DNA of 64,000 nucleotides from Cryobacterium sp. GrIS_2_6 (GTDB taxonomy: Bacteria; Actinomycetota; Actinomycetes; Actinomycetales; Microbacteriaceae), in NCBI RefSeq assembly GCF_035984545.1, contig NZ_JAXCHP010000001.1, positions 496,001 through 560,000 of the forward strand, read 5' to 3'. The notes beneath the pieces are model-generated. The model was not told the origin of the DNA. It ran no database searches and worked only from the letters and a program-made list of their open reading frames with translations. How positions within the stretch are numbered: position 1 is the first letter of the stretch; every line of letters starts with the position of its first letter. The translations under genes and the position numbers were made by a program. Positions 26,668-35,399 of this stretch are shown here, piece by piece.

Positions 26668-27357
26668 TTAGAGGGAGCTTCCCAAGGGGTTGAGGGGGTG
26701 CAGGTTGCGGTCGAAGTCGTATCGGAGGAGTTGCCCGGTCGGGAGTTCAGCGTCACGGGTCTGCCGAGCATTGCTGTCGTTGAGAACGATCCGTAGTTGA
26801 GCAATAACGTGCGGATCTGCCATGAGAAGTATGGTTTGCCGGTCGGACAGCAGCGGCATGAGCAAATCTGTGACGAATGACCGCCTCGAAGTGGATACGA
26901 CGTCCTTGGTGTCCATGTTTGCTGATAGTTCGAGCCTGCTCGGCGGGCTGAACGAGGTCGAAGTCGCGTCACCGGTGTCGCCAGCTACGGGGGACGACTC
27001 GGTCCGCGACAACCAGCCGGGCCGGAGTGAGGGGTCTTGGCGCCGTGCGCTTTGGTGACGATCCCAGGCCTCTTCAACGTCCAGTCGACGGTCGGAGCGG
27101 ACAACGCGCGGTAGGTGACGCAGTTCCGTCAGTACCCCTTGAGTGAGCGGCATCCAGCCCGGTTCGCAGGGCGTGAGGACCATGTCTGGTGCGATCCGGA
27201 AGAGATTTAGTCGGTGAGCGGCCAGACGCGCCTGGGCGGTGAACGTCGGGTCCGTCATCGTGCCGAGAGGAAGGTCAGGCCCGGGATCAGACCGGGAACC
27301 GGCTGCGACCTGGTTCGCGTTCAGTGGCAGCAGGATGAGTGATCCGAATGAGTGCAT
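26668..27357 (-). CDS. Hypothetical protein
   Basis: This encodes 229 residues starting MHSFGSLILLPLNANQVAAG, preceded by AGAGGACAGGG. It has coding-like composition throughout (for example RRSFVTDLLMPLLSDRQTIL and DPHVIAQLRIVLNDSNARQT). No membrane segment, signal or known motif was recognised. It ends 170 bases from the IS256 right end, so it could have been shortened by that insertion, although it has a normal stop. Function unknown. Confidence 0.55.
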   Translation of the reverse strand: MHSFGSLILLPLNANQVAAGSRSDPGPDLPLGTMTDPTFTAQARLAAHRLNLFRIAPDMVLTPCEPGWMPLTQGVLTELRHLPRVVRSDRRLDVEEAWDRHQSARRQDPSLRPGWLSRTESSPVAGDTGDATSTSFSPPSRLELSANMDTKDVVSTSRRSFVTDLLMPLLSDRQTILLMADPHVIAQLRIVLNDSNARQTRDAELPTGQLLRYDFDRNLHPLNPLGSSL

Positions 27358-27631
27358 CCCTGTCCTCTGCTTCCTCAAGTCTTGGTCTCGACTTAGGTCC
27401 TCGCCCTTGGCGTTCTGGTCTTTCCGGGTCCGATGAAGGGTTGGACCGGGGGATCTAGTCGAGTTGAGCACTTTAGAACGCGGCGCGCTAGCAAGGTAAA
27501 GCTATCCATGTTGCCGCGCCGCCCAGACGGCGGCCGTTTAACGTCGCGGCAAGGTGAACGCTTGTGGAACATTGACAGCCGCGATTGCTTCTGTTGGGGT
27601 CTCCGCGTACAGTCATCTTTGCAGGGCGCCG
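27358..27631. other. Gap upstream of the M-box
   Basis: No gene was seen. It should hold the promoter of the Mg2+ transport unit. Confidence 0.4.
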
Positions 27632-27786
27632 TTCGTTAGCTGAGGCTCCTTTGTGGATATAAGCCAGCGACCCCCAACGTCCAGAGACGCCCCGGGTCAG
27701 GACAGGTTTTCCCGGAACAAGGGATTGCCCCGATTGGCTCCCGGTTTCCGGGTTAACGCCGCAAAGTGCCAAAGGTCTTACGAGGA
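27632..27786 (+). promoter_or_regulatory. M-box (ykoK) Mg2+ riboswitch
   Basis: The conserved M-box core is clear: TTCGTTAGCTGAGGCTCCT, then GTGGATATAAGCCAGCGACC, then AACGTCCAGAGACGCC. Near the 3' end AAAGTGCCAAAGGTCTTACGA supplies the closing strand. The outer helix pairs TCGTTAG with CTTACGA with one mismatch. These elements fold when Mg2+ is abundant and switch off downstream Mg2+ transport genes. It lies about 300 bases before the NRAMP-like gene on the same strand. Confidence 0.88.
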
Positions 27787-28082
27787 GAGGTTACCTCGGC
27801 CGGTCTGGTCGGACTCTTCGTGTGCGCTGAGCAAAGCGGAGGGAGCACGTCAATGAGCGAGAGCCATAGACCCTACCTCCTGCCGACCACGCGCACCAGG
27901 TAGCAGTCTGCCTGCACACGCCTTTCTGGTGGCGTGCCCCGCGGTGATCGCAGCCCGGCCAGGTCATATTTTCTCGCCCGGCCCTGTGGTTTCCGCGGTG
28001 TTCCCGACATCGCCGGCCCTCGTGGGGCCGCGTTTGATCGGCTCCCGGATCCTGTCTTTTCATTTCCTGCAGAAAGTTCACC

Positions 28083-29732
28083 ATGGATACAACGTCAAAC
28101 CTCGTTCCTCCGACCGGGCCCGTGTCAGCGGTCCTGGATTCCGCGCACGTGGGCGATATTGAAGGGGCCATGGGCACGATTCGACTCGGCGATGATGCGC
28201 CGCGGCGGGGCGTGCGGGCAAAACTGCGTACCCTTTTGGCCATTCTGGGTCCTGGACTGATTGTGATGGTCGGCGACAACGACGCTGGCGCGTTTGGGAC
28301 CTACACGCAAGCTGGCCAAAATTATGGGACCACATTGCTGTGGACGTTGCTGCTGCTGGTACCCGTCCTCTACGTGAACCAGGAAATGGTGTTGCGGTTG
28401 GGGGTGGTCACGGGGGTGGGCCATGCCCGGCTCATCTTGGAACGTTTTGGAAAGTTCTGGGGAGCCTTCAGCGTCATTGACCTGTTCATCCTGAACGCGC
28501 TCACCATCGTGACCGAATTCATCGGTATCAGTTTGGGCTTGCAGTATCTGGGCATCCCCCAAATTCCCGGCGTAATTGTTGCAGCCGTGCTCGTGCTCGG
28601 CGCCGTCAGCACCGGGTCTTTTAAACGGTTCGAACGCGTCAGCATGGTTCTTGTTGCCGGGTCCCTCTTGTTGGTCCCCATTTTCTTTCTGTCGGGTCCG
28701 AATCTGGGTGAGATGGCGACCAATTTTGTGCTCCCCGGGATGCCACCCGGGTCCCAACTTTCCACGGTGATGCTGCTCATCATCGGGATCGTCGGCACGA
28801 CCGTCGCCCCGTGGCAGTTGTTCTTCCAACAGTCCTATGTCATTGACAAGCGCATCACGCCCCGGTTCATGAATTACGAAAAGGTCGACTTGTGGATCGG
28901 GATCTTGATGGTCATCGTCGGTGCGGCCGCGATCATCGGCTTCACGTCCGCCACCTTCACGGGCCGGCCCGAATTCGGCAATTTCACTGACGCACTCGGG
29001 GTCGCAGAAGGCCTCGGCAAGTTTGTCGGACCTGGCGTGGGAGTGATGTTCGCGATCGCGTTGATCGACGCGTCCATTATTGGTGCGGCCGCAGTAGGTT
29101 TGTCTACTTCATACGCGTTGGGCGACGTGTTGGGGTTGAAGCACTCCCTGCACCGCAAACCGTGGGAAGCGAAGGGCTTCTACGCCGTATTCGCTGCCCT
29201 CCTCGCCCTGGCAGCCACGATTGTTCTGATTCCCGGTGCGCCGCTGGGACTCTTGACCGTGGGAGTACAGACTCTCGCCGGGGTGCTGCTACCTTCAGCC
29301 ACGGTCTTCCTCTTATTGCTCTGCAACGACAAAGACGTGCTGGGCCCCTGGGTCAACGGCAAATGGTTGAACCTGTTCACGTCTGTTGTCGTCGCCGTGC
29401 TGGTCATGCTTTCCATCATCCTCACAGCCAGCGTTCTCTTCCCAGACATCACGGGAGAGACAATCTTGTCCATCCTCGGCGGGGGCAGCGTCTTGGGAAT
29501 TCTTGTCGGAGCGACCGCCCTGGTCCTTCGCCGGCGACGCCCGGCCGGTGATGCGGTGCTCCCGATGGAACACAGTCAACGTCTCCGTTGGCGGATGCCA
29601 CCCCTCACCCTCCTCGCCCGCCCGGAGCTCTCCACCGGTCGGACCATCGGATTGGGCGTGCTGCGCGCCTACCTGATCCTCGCTATGGTCCTCGTCGTGG
29701 TCCGCGTCATCCAGCTCGCACTGGGCCACTAG
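28083..29732 (+). CDS. NRAMP-related divalent metal transporter, probably Mg2+
   Basis: This is a 549-residue inner-membrane transporter with eleven or so membrane segments of the NRAMP (MntH) fold. The TM1 metal motif DPGN is replaced by GDNDAGAFG, and the TM6 MPH motif by TTVAPWQLFFQQS. The missing methionine normally selects transition metals, as in the NRAMP-related Mg2+ transporters (NRMT). An Mg2+ riboswitch upstream and an MgtE-domain gene 76 bases downstream support Mg2+ uptake. The N-terminal 50 residues are cytosolic and charged. Substrate is inference from these three lines. Confidence 0.85.
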   Translation: MDTTSNLVPPTGPVSAVLDSAHVGDIEGAMGTIRLGDDAPRRGVRAKLRTLLAILGPGLIVMVGDNDAGAFGTYTQAGQNYGTTLLWTLLLLVPVLYVNQEMVLRLGVVTGVGHARLILERFGKFWGAFSVIDLFILNALTIVTEFIGISLGLQYLGIPQIPGVIVAAVLVLGAVSTGSFKRFERVSMVLVAGSLLLVPIFFLSGPNLGEMATNFVLPGMPPGSQLSTVMLLIIGIVGTTVAPWQLFFQQSYVIDKRITPRFMNYEKVDLWIGILMVIVGAAAIIGFTSATFTGRPEFGNFTDALGVAEGLGKFVGPGVGVMFAIALIDASIIGAAAVGLSTSYALGDVLGLKHSLHRKPWEAKGFYAVFAALLALAATIVLIPGAPLGLLTVGVQTLAGVLLPSATVFLLLLCNDKDVLGPWVNGKWLNLFTSVVVAVLVMLSIILTASVLFPDITGETILSILGGGSVLGILVGATALVLRRRRPAGDAVLPMEHSQRLRWRMPPLTLLARPELSTGRTIGLGVLRAYLILAMVLVVVRVIQLALGH

Positions 29733-29808
29733 CCGCGAGCACCATATTCTCAATACCACCCCGACAACGTGCCACCTCTACCTAGCCTTGTTCGTGAAAG
29801 AAGCCACT

Positions 29809-31092
29809 GTGTCTAACTCTCCCGTTCCAACAACAACTAAATCCGCTCTCCGTCTTTCCCAACTCCTGCGCCATGCCGTGGTCGACAGCCAAGGAAAACA
29901 ACTTGCCAAACTCGCTGACGTCATTGTTCGCCTCAGGGGAGATGACTACCCCCTCGTGACCGCGCTCGTGGTCAAAGTGGGTTCCGAAACCATCTACGTC
30001 CCGATCGCCGACGTCAGAGCCTTGGAACCCAATCGAGTCGAGCTCACCACAGCCCGCTTGAACGTGCGGGCATTCCAGCGCCGCCCGGGCGAGGTCCTAC
30101 TCAACGCTGACGTCCTGGGCCACCGCCTCATCGACGTGCACATGGCCTCCCTCGTCCGTGCTCACGACATTTATCTCAGCTCCGACACCGCCACGTGGGC
30201 TGTCACAGGATTGAACGTGCACCAAACCCACTGGTGGTCCACCCGGAAGAACATCGCCACCGACCCGGCACGGGACTGGAAATCCTTTGAAGCCCTCATC
30301 GGCCACGAACCGTCGGTCCTCGTTCGCGCCCCGTTTGGGAAATTACGCCGTCTCAAAGCAGCCCAAATTGCAGACCTCATCGAAACGGCAGACGCTAAAG
30401 AGCAAAGCGAACTCCTCACTCAAGTCCACAACGACCCGGAATTCGAAGCAGACGTCTTTGAAGAACTCGACGAAGACAGCCTCACCCATCTCCTCAAATC
30501 CCGAAGTACTGCTGACGTCGCTTCTGTCCTGACCCGGATGCGGGCAGATGACGCGGCCGACGCCATCACTGACCTTCCCCAGGCGCGACGCCGGGAAGTC
30601 CTCGCTCTGCTCCCTGAACCCCAACACACCAAAGTTCTGGCCCTGCTGGGCTACCACACCGCAACGGCAGGGGGCCTCATGGGTGTGGAATACCTCGCTC
30701 TGGCGGAGCACGCGACCATCCAGGACGCCCTTGATCTCATTCGCACCTCGACAACTCAACAACCGGAAGCCCTCACCACCATTTACAGCACCGCCGACGA
30801 CGGAACACTCCGTGGTGCGATCAGTATCATCCGCGCCCTCCAAACAGACCCGCACCGTCCCCTTCGCGAAGTCGCTGACCCTGATCCCGTTCACGCCGCA
30901 CCACAAGATGACATCATCGACGTCACCACCCGCATGGCTGACTTCAACCTCCTCACCCTCCCGGTCCTCGACGAAAGCGGCCACATCCTCGGCATCATCA
31001 CCGTCGACGACGCCCTCGAAGCCGCCCTGCCCCAGGACTGGCAACGCCGCGAACCCCAAACTCACGCCTCCCTCACCCCGGGCGCCGTGTGA
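29809..31092 (+). CDS. PRC-barrel / MgtE N-domain / CBS protein without membrane domain
   Basis: This 427-residue protein has a PRC-barrel N-terminus (about 15-75 and 85-150), an MgtE intracellular N domain (155-275, with DSLTHLLKSRSTADVASVLT and ADDAADAITDLPQARR) and a pair of CBS domains (285-415, with NLLTLPVLDESGHILGIITV). In MgtE these cytosolic parts sense Mg2+ and gate the pore, but the transmembrane pore domain is absent here. The GTG start follows AAAGAAG. The partner is probably the upstream NRAMP-like channel, which it may gate. That pairing is inference from the operon. Confidence 0.88.
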   Translation: MSNSPVPTTTKSALRLSQLLRHAVVDSQGKQLAKLADVIVRLRGDDYPLVTALVVKVGSETIYVPIADVRALEPNRVELTTARLNVRAFQRRPGEVLLNADVLGHRLIDVHMASLVRAHDIYLSSDTATWAVTGLNVHQTHWWSTRKNIATDPARDWKSFEALIGHEPSVLVRAPFGKLRRLKAAQIADLIETADAKEQSELLTQVHNDPEFEADVFEELDEDSLTHLLKSRSTADVASVLTRMRADDAADAITDLPQARRREVLALLPEPQHTKVLALLGYHTATAGGLMGVEYLALAEHATIQDALDLIRTSTTQQPEALTTIYSTADDGTLRGAISIIRALQTDPHRPLREVADPDPVHAAPQDDIIDVTTRMADFNLLTLPVLDESGHILGIITVDDALEAALPQDWQRREPQTHASLTPGAV

Positions 31093-31096
31093 GATC

Positions 31097-31207
31097 GTGC
31101 CGTCTTTTCGAACAGTGGCTCCTCCCAGTGAAGGATCGTCTCATCCAGAGCAGCGTTACGATTTCACTGAGATAGCGGCGGAGGAAATGGGCTCGGATCT
31201 CCGCTGA
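31097..31207 (+). CDS. Candidate leader peptide, copy 1
   Basis: This 36-codon frame starts at a GTG 5 bases after the MgtE-domain gene stop and ends EQRYDFTEIAAEEMGSDLR. Its last codons match the end of the frame at 33037-33138 in phase, with conservative changes (Ser/Thr) and a silent Asp codon change. This suggests translation. The start is not certain. Confidence 0.4.
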   Translation: MPSFRTVAPPSEGSSHPEQRYDFTEIAAEEMGSDLR

Positions 31208-31300
31208 CACGATCTCAGTTCCGCGCTACGTAGAGGCGATTCGGCGAAACCGGCTGCGAAGTGCTCTCTTCTCTTCCCTCCGTCTCTCTTCTCACCGAAT
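31151..31300 (+). promoter_or_regulatory. Unknown leader-type element, copy 1
   Basis: About 150 bases align without recognised family to 33082-33226. Shared blocks are GAGGAAATGGGC, CTCCGCTGA (with the in-frame stop), CGA..TCAGT, CCGCGCTAC and a pyrimidine-rich run before CCGAA. ACTGAGAT (31166-31173) can pair with ATCTCAGT (31212-31219). No plus-strand gene follows, so any target is unclear here. Confidence 0.55.
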
Positions 31301-31518
31301 TCGTAAGGGTGACCGAGAGCTCAGCAGAATCACATCACGGGCGCTATGTTCGCCAGAGGCAAGTACAAGCTCTACCGCGAGGTAATCCATACGCTAAACG
31401 GCATGGGGGCGTCGTGACCGCTGGGCGCGGTGGCCCCGAGGCTCTCCCTGACTGGTGTTTCCACCGCGAGGCCGACGGCGATCTTGACATTGAGATGGAA
31501 CGACGAGCTCCGCGGGGG

Positions 31519-32793
31519 CTACGAGCCAGCGGGCCGTATGGCGGGGGACGTGTGGAGCTTGTCGCTAACTCTTGTGTTTTGACCGTTCCTGGCGGAGGAG
31601 AGCACGACGCCGATTGCCACGAGGGTCGTGAGCAAGGCTGTGCCTCCGGCCGAGATGAAGGGGAGGGGAACTCCGAGCACGGGGATGAACCCCAGAACCA
31701 CACCAATGTTAACGAGGGCCTGGCCGATGATCCAGACCATGACTGTTGCGGTGGACACTTTGGCTTGCAGGTGTGTTGTGGCGCTCATGATTCGGATGAA
31801 CCCGACTGCGAGGAGTACGAACAGGAGGAGAACGGCGACGGCGCCGATGAGGCCAAGTTCTTCGCCGATGATGGCGAAAATGTAGTCGTTGTCGGCGGCC
31901 GGTAGCCAGGACCATTTGGCCTTGGAGTTGCCAAGGCCAACGCCGAGGACTCCGCCATTGGCCAGCGCCCATGTGCCGTGCAGGGGTTGCCAGCATGAAG
32001 CCGAGATCGTCCCGGTCGTGGTGTCGCATCCAGTTCCAAAGAAGCTGAGGATACGCGTCAACCGATTAGCGCTTCCCGCGGCAGCGGCGATAGCGCCCAC
32101 AGCGCCAATTCCTAGGGGAATCGCCAGCATGCGCAACCGTACGCCAGCGAAGAAGAGCGAACCAAAGAGCATCCCGGCCATTATGACGGTCGTACCGAGG
32201 TCACCTCGGATCATGACAAGCATGACCGCGGTCCCGCCGACTCCGAGGACGGGGATGAGGACGTGTCGCCAGTCGTCGAGTTGGTTTTGCTTGTGAGCGA
32301 GGATCGTGCCGAGCCAGATGGCCAAAGCCACCTTGATGGCTTCGGAGGGCTGGAATTGGAAACTGCCCACTGATAGCCAATTGGTGTTTCCGGCGACGGT
32401 CACGCCCAGCGGAGTGAATACCAGGCATTGCACGAAGCAAGTGAGGATCAAGGCCGGCCACGCGATCCGTCGCCAAAATTTGAGCGGAGCCCGGCTGACG
32501 AGGAGCATCAACGGGATGCCGACCAGGGCCACGAAGCCCTGGTGGAGGAGTACGCCAAAGAATCCGCCACCGCTCAGGTATGAATCCACCGACGAGGAAG
32601 ACAAGACCATGGCCATTCCGAATACGACCAAGAACACTGTCGTGCCCAATAGAAGGAAGTAATTCGTTGGCAGAGCATGAAAAATTCGCCTCACCCGAAT
32701 CATTCGCACTTGGGGTATCGGCGCCGACGCGGTGTCTGCCGTGGCGGGGCGAACGGTCCTCAAAGTGGAGCGAGTGCGCAGTGAATTTTTCAT
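31519..32793 (-). CDS. ftsW: FtsW/RodA-type SEDS glycosyltransferase
   Basis: This is a 424-residue SEDS protein that polymerises lipid II into peptidoglycan with a partner class B PBP. It has about ten membrane segments. Motifs are NTNWLSVGSFQFQPSEAIKV, MIRGDLGTTVIMAG, NDYIFAIIGEELGLIGA and GVPLPFISAGGTALLTTLVA, the last typical of FtsW. It lies outside any division cluster and no PBP gene is nearby, so it is probably an extra paralogue. The N-terminal 37 residues are polar. It lies between two copies of the unknown element, on the opposite strand. Confidence 0.88.
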   Translation of the reverse strand: MKNSLRTRSTLRTVRPATADTASAPIPQVRMIRVRRIFHALPTNYFLLLGTTVFLVVFGMAMVLSSSSVDSYLSGGGFFGVLLHQGFVALVGIPLMLLVSRAPLKFWRRIAWPALILTCFVQCLVFTPLGVTVAGNTNWLSVGSFQFQPSEAIKVALAIWLGTILAHKQNQLDDWRHVLIPVLGVGGTAVMLVMIRGDLGTTVIMAGMLFGSLFFAGVRLRMLAIPLGIGAVGAIAAAAGSANRLTRILSFFGTGCDTTTGTISASCWQPLHGTWALANGGVLGVGLGNSKAKWSWLPAADNDYIFAIIGEELGLIGAVAVLLLFVLLAVGFIRIMSATTHLQAKVSTATVMVWIIGQALVNIGVVLGFIPVLGVPLPFISAGGTALLTTLVAIGVVLSSARNGQNTRVSDKLHTSPAIRPAGS

Positions 32794-33036
32794 GTGGTCT
32801 CAGATTTCCCGCGTGCCCGATCAGTAAATGGCACTTGTTGGAAAGAACCAACCAACCATCAAAAATTGTGGCCGGTCCTCCTGGGCGCTGCCTGTCGGAC
32901 TATCCTCCCTCAGCGGCACAAGAATTATCGCAGGTGGAAGCGTGTCGCACGACGCCATCTACGGGCTGGCTTCAGCTGTCATAGGCCCGGGACAGGTGAC
33001 ATCGATCCCTTCATCGTCGCGCCGGTACACAACTGG

Positions 33037-33138
33037 ATGCGGACTGGGCAACCGGGCCACATCACGAGCAACCCGGTGAGGCAGCCTTACGGTTCCAGCA
33101 AGACAACGTCCGAGGAAATGGGCACTGACCTCCGCTGA
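33037..33138 (+). CDS. Candidate leader peptide, copy 2
   Basis: This 33-codon frame starts ATG (MRTGQPGHITSN) and ends QPYGSSKTTSEEMGTDLR. The C-terminus matches copy 1 in phase, with no indel across 19 codons including the stop. No strong ribosome-binding site is seen. Short length and position before a conserved untranslated segment fit a regulatory leader peptide. Confidence 0.42.
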   Translation: MRTGQPGHITSNPVRQPYGSSKTTSEEMGTDLR

Positions 33139-33226
33139 AGCGACGTCAGTGCCGCGCTACATATGGGTGATTGGGAGCCCGGTTGTAACGTGCTTCGTTC
33201 TCTTCATTTTCTCATCTTTCCGAAAT
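33082..33226 (+). promoter_or_regulatory. Unknown leader-type element, copy 2
   Basis: This is the second copy of the element at 31151-31300, in the same orientation. GGCACTGAC (33121-33129) pairs perfectly over nine bases with GTCAGTGCC (33145-33153), enclosing the peptide stop codon. The conserved CCGCGCTAC and pyrimidine-rich segments follow. No annotated riboswitch class known to me matches. Confidence 0.55.
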
Positions 33227-33594
33227 TGTGAGACTGGGGGACGATTGTGAAATCCTCTCATCCAGGAGCGACCGCCTCTGACGGACAGAGTTGCCAGGTG
33301 ATCTCGGGTTCGGATCGTGGCCGGGGCGAGGAAGTCGATGGAAACTATGTGGCCGGTGCCGCGCCAGTGCACAGACATGTGGTCGAAGAGTCGGCGTTTG
33401 ATCGTGTTGCCGGTGCCGGTGCCGGGCGGCAGTGGCCGATCGCAATGTTCAGTCCGGATTTTCCTGGGCCATGGCGGCGATACCAGTTTTCCAGTCGCCG
33501 GGTTACGAGGACCGAAATGGGACACAATGACTAGCTAGCCGGGCTCCTTACCCACAACCTGGTGTGTTGTCGTGCTGAGTTTTTGGCGGAGCGT
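33227..33594. other. Gap downstream of the second element
   Basis: Frames are open on both strands. A plus-strand frame from a GTG at 33247 (MKSSHPGATASDGQS when read from the start) has GGGGAC before it, which is suggestive only. No family was recognised. Confidence 0.35.
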
Positions 33595-34401
33595 TCACAA
33601 TCGGTTATCGGGGTCGGGGTGTCGTTGGCTGGGTTGCTCGAAGTTGGGTGTTCCTTGGGCGGCTTTCGTCCCCGTGGATCCGCCACCTGGGCCGCGTAGT
33701 AAATACGCTGAACCCACGGCCAGGAGCATTCCGATTGAGGGTCCGAGGAGGTATACCCAGGTGTGGGTGAAGTCGCCACGGACTAGGTCTGGGCCGACAG
33801 TCCGAGCGGGATTCATCGAAGCCCCGCTGACTGGGCTCGCCCAGAGCCCCGCCAGGATTATGTACGCGCCCACCGCTATCGCGGAGAAGGATCCAATGTT
33901 CTGCGCCCCGGATGCGGAGCCCAAAATTGTGCTCACCAGTCCCATAGTCAGCAAGGCCTCGACGACGAGCGCTTGGGAGTCCGTGAAGGCAGGGCCGGGG
34001 ACTGTCTCGCCGTTACCTCCGTGTGGGCCAAACACGGCTATCAGGGTTAGTGATGCCAGGATCGCGCCGGCCAACTGGGCGAGGACATATCCCGGCACTC
34101 GGCGCCAAGGAAAGTCACCTCGCAAGGCGAAGGCAACACTGACCAGCGGGTTGAGGTGAGCACCGGATACGGCGCCCATGAACAATATGATGGCCGCGAC
34201 CATTAACCCTGGCGCCGTGACACTGGCGCCGCGGCCGACGTCGCCGTGGGTGAGGGAATCGACTGTTCCTGCTCCAGCCGCGACCAGAACCAAAAAGTAC
34301 GTCCCGAACATTTCAGCGCCAAGTCGAGTCCATTCTCGATTCCGGTTATTGAATTCATGGACCCAGCCGCGGTCCCGTGGCGACAGCCCCAAATGCCCCA
34401 C
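33595..34401 (-). CDS. MIP-family aquaporin / glycerol channel
   Basis: This encodes about 268 residues of a major intrinsic protein channel. The two half-helix motifs are SGAHLNPLVSVAFAL (NPL in place of NPA) and SGASMNPARTVGPDL (NPA kept). Six membrane segments are visible and the C-terminus is polar. The GTG start at 34401 is a guess; a TTG at 34425 is also possible. It lies 31 bases downstream of the ParB-like gene on the same strand. Confidence 0.87.
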   Translation of the reverse strand: MGHLGLSPRDRGWVHEFNNRNREWTRLGAEMFGTYFLVLVAAGAGTVDSLTHGDVGRGASVTAPGLMVAAIILFMGAVSGAHLNPLVSVAFALRGDFPWRRVPGYVLAQLAGAILASLTLIAVFGPHGGNGETVPGPAFTDSQALVVEALLTMGLVSTILGSASGAQNIGSFSAIAVGAYIILAGLWASPVSGASMNPARTVGPDLVRGDFTHTWVYLLGPSIGMLLAVGSAYLLRGPGGGSTGTKAAQGTPNFEQPSQRHPDPDNRL

Positions 34402-34432
34402 GTCACGGCCCGCAGAAATGATCAAGGCACGC

Positions 34433-34855
34433 CTAAGCGCTGATGATCTGCACGGGGACCTCGGCGTCCTCGTCCACGTAATTCGCCGCGCAGATCCGGT
34501 GATAACCATCGGCGATCTGAGCGACGCGACCCTTGCCGATCTGACCTCGAATGATCAAACACGGCGACAGCTGGACGCCTGCGGCTATGCGGTCCAATTC
34601 CTTGGCAACATCCGGGTTGCTGCGCGGCAAGAGCGGCAACCCACAACCCCGCAACAGGTCCTTGGCCTTGAAATGGACGACCCGCGTCCCCCGCAACTGC
34701 TTCACAAGCGCGTCAATCGCCTTGGGCTTCGCGTTCAGCGACAGATACGATCTCGCCGCCGCATAATCGTGTCCCGCCACATCGACCCGCCACCTGAGCA
34801 CCCCGGCTTTCGGCGCCTTTTTGCCAGGGACCTGTTTCACACTCGTGCTCATCAT
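34433..34855 (-). CDS. ParB-like nuclease-fold hypothetical protein
   Basis: This is a 140-residue cytosolic protein. The segment IADGYHRICAANYVDEDAEVP is characteristic of a conserved ParB/sulfiredoxin-like family found in many bacteria. The N-terminus is basic (KQVPGKKAPKAG). The ATG follows GAAGGGAAAAG. No partner is evident, and the role is unknown. Confidence 0.75.
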   Translation of the reverse strand: MMSTSVKQVPGKKAPKAGVLRWRVDVAGHDYAAARSYLSLNAKPKAIDALVKQLRGTRVVHFKAKDLLRGCGLPLLPRSNPDVAKELDRIAAGVQLSPCLIIRGQIGKGRVAQIADGYHRICAANYVDEDAEVPVQIISA

Positions 34856-34961
34856 GATTTCTTTTCCCTTCCTCGCGGCCGGACGTCATCTTCTTGGTCT
34901 TAAAGCTGCTCGGCGCCACCGGACGTCAACGCGAGCTGGCTCCGAAGCTAGTGTGGATCGC

Positions 34962-35399
34962 ATGTCCGGTCAAGAGCCTCCCCGATCCACCTCGCCCAGA
35001 CAAGTGCCCGGCGGACGTGAACGCCACTGGAGTAGCCGGTTCCTCCATCGAGTTGGCGATATCACTGCACATGCTTCTTTCGGTCTCACTGCCGCGTTCA
35101 TCACTCTGCTGTGGTTGTTTTCGGGCCTTCTCCTAGGCTTTCCTGCCTGGTGGGAGACGGCCCTCACGACCGTGACCGCCACTATCACCCTCGTCATGGT
35201 TTTCGTCATCCAGCACACTCAAGCTCGACAACAGGCCGCGACACAACGAAAACTAGACGAGCTATTACGCGCCCTACCCACAGCCGACAATCGCCTCATA
35301 GCCGTGGAAGCAGCACCAGACAAGGAGCTCGATGATCTCGCCGACCGCAACCTCACCCACCGCGAACAAGCCGTCCACAATGCCACGCCACAGCCCTAA
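34962..35399 (+). CDS. Low-affinity iron permease-like membrane protein
   Basis: This encodes 145 residues with two membrane segments (SFGLTAAFITLLWLFSGLLL and TTVTATITLVMVFVIQHTQA). The pattern after the second, QHTQARQQAATQRKLDELLR, is typical of the PF04120 iron permease-like family, whose bacterial members are poorly characterised. The C-terminus is charged and helical. Start chosen at the ATG of MSGQEPPRST, where family homology begins shortly after. Confidence 0.8.
   Translation: MSGQEPPRSTSPRQVPGGRERHWSSRFLHRVGDITAHASFGLTAAFITLLWLFSGLLLGFPAWWETALTTVTATITLVMVFVIQHTQARQQAATQRKLDELLRALPTADNRLIAVEAAPDKELDDLADRNLTHREQAVHNATPQP

Noticed and set aside
31097..33226. The duplicated element as a known riboswitch (ydaO, yybP-ykoY, M-box, cobalamin, TPP, SAM, glycine)
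   Set aside because: None of the conserved core strings of these classes is present.
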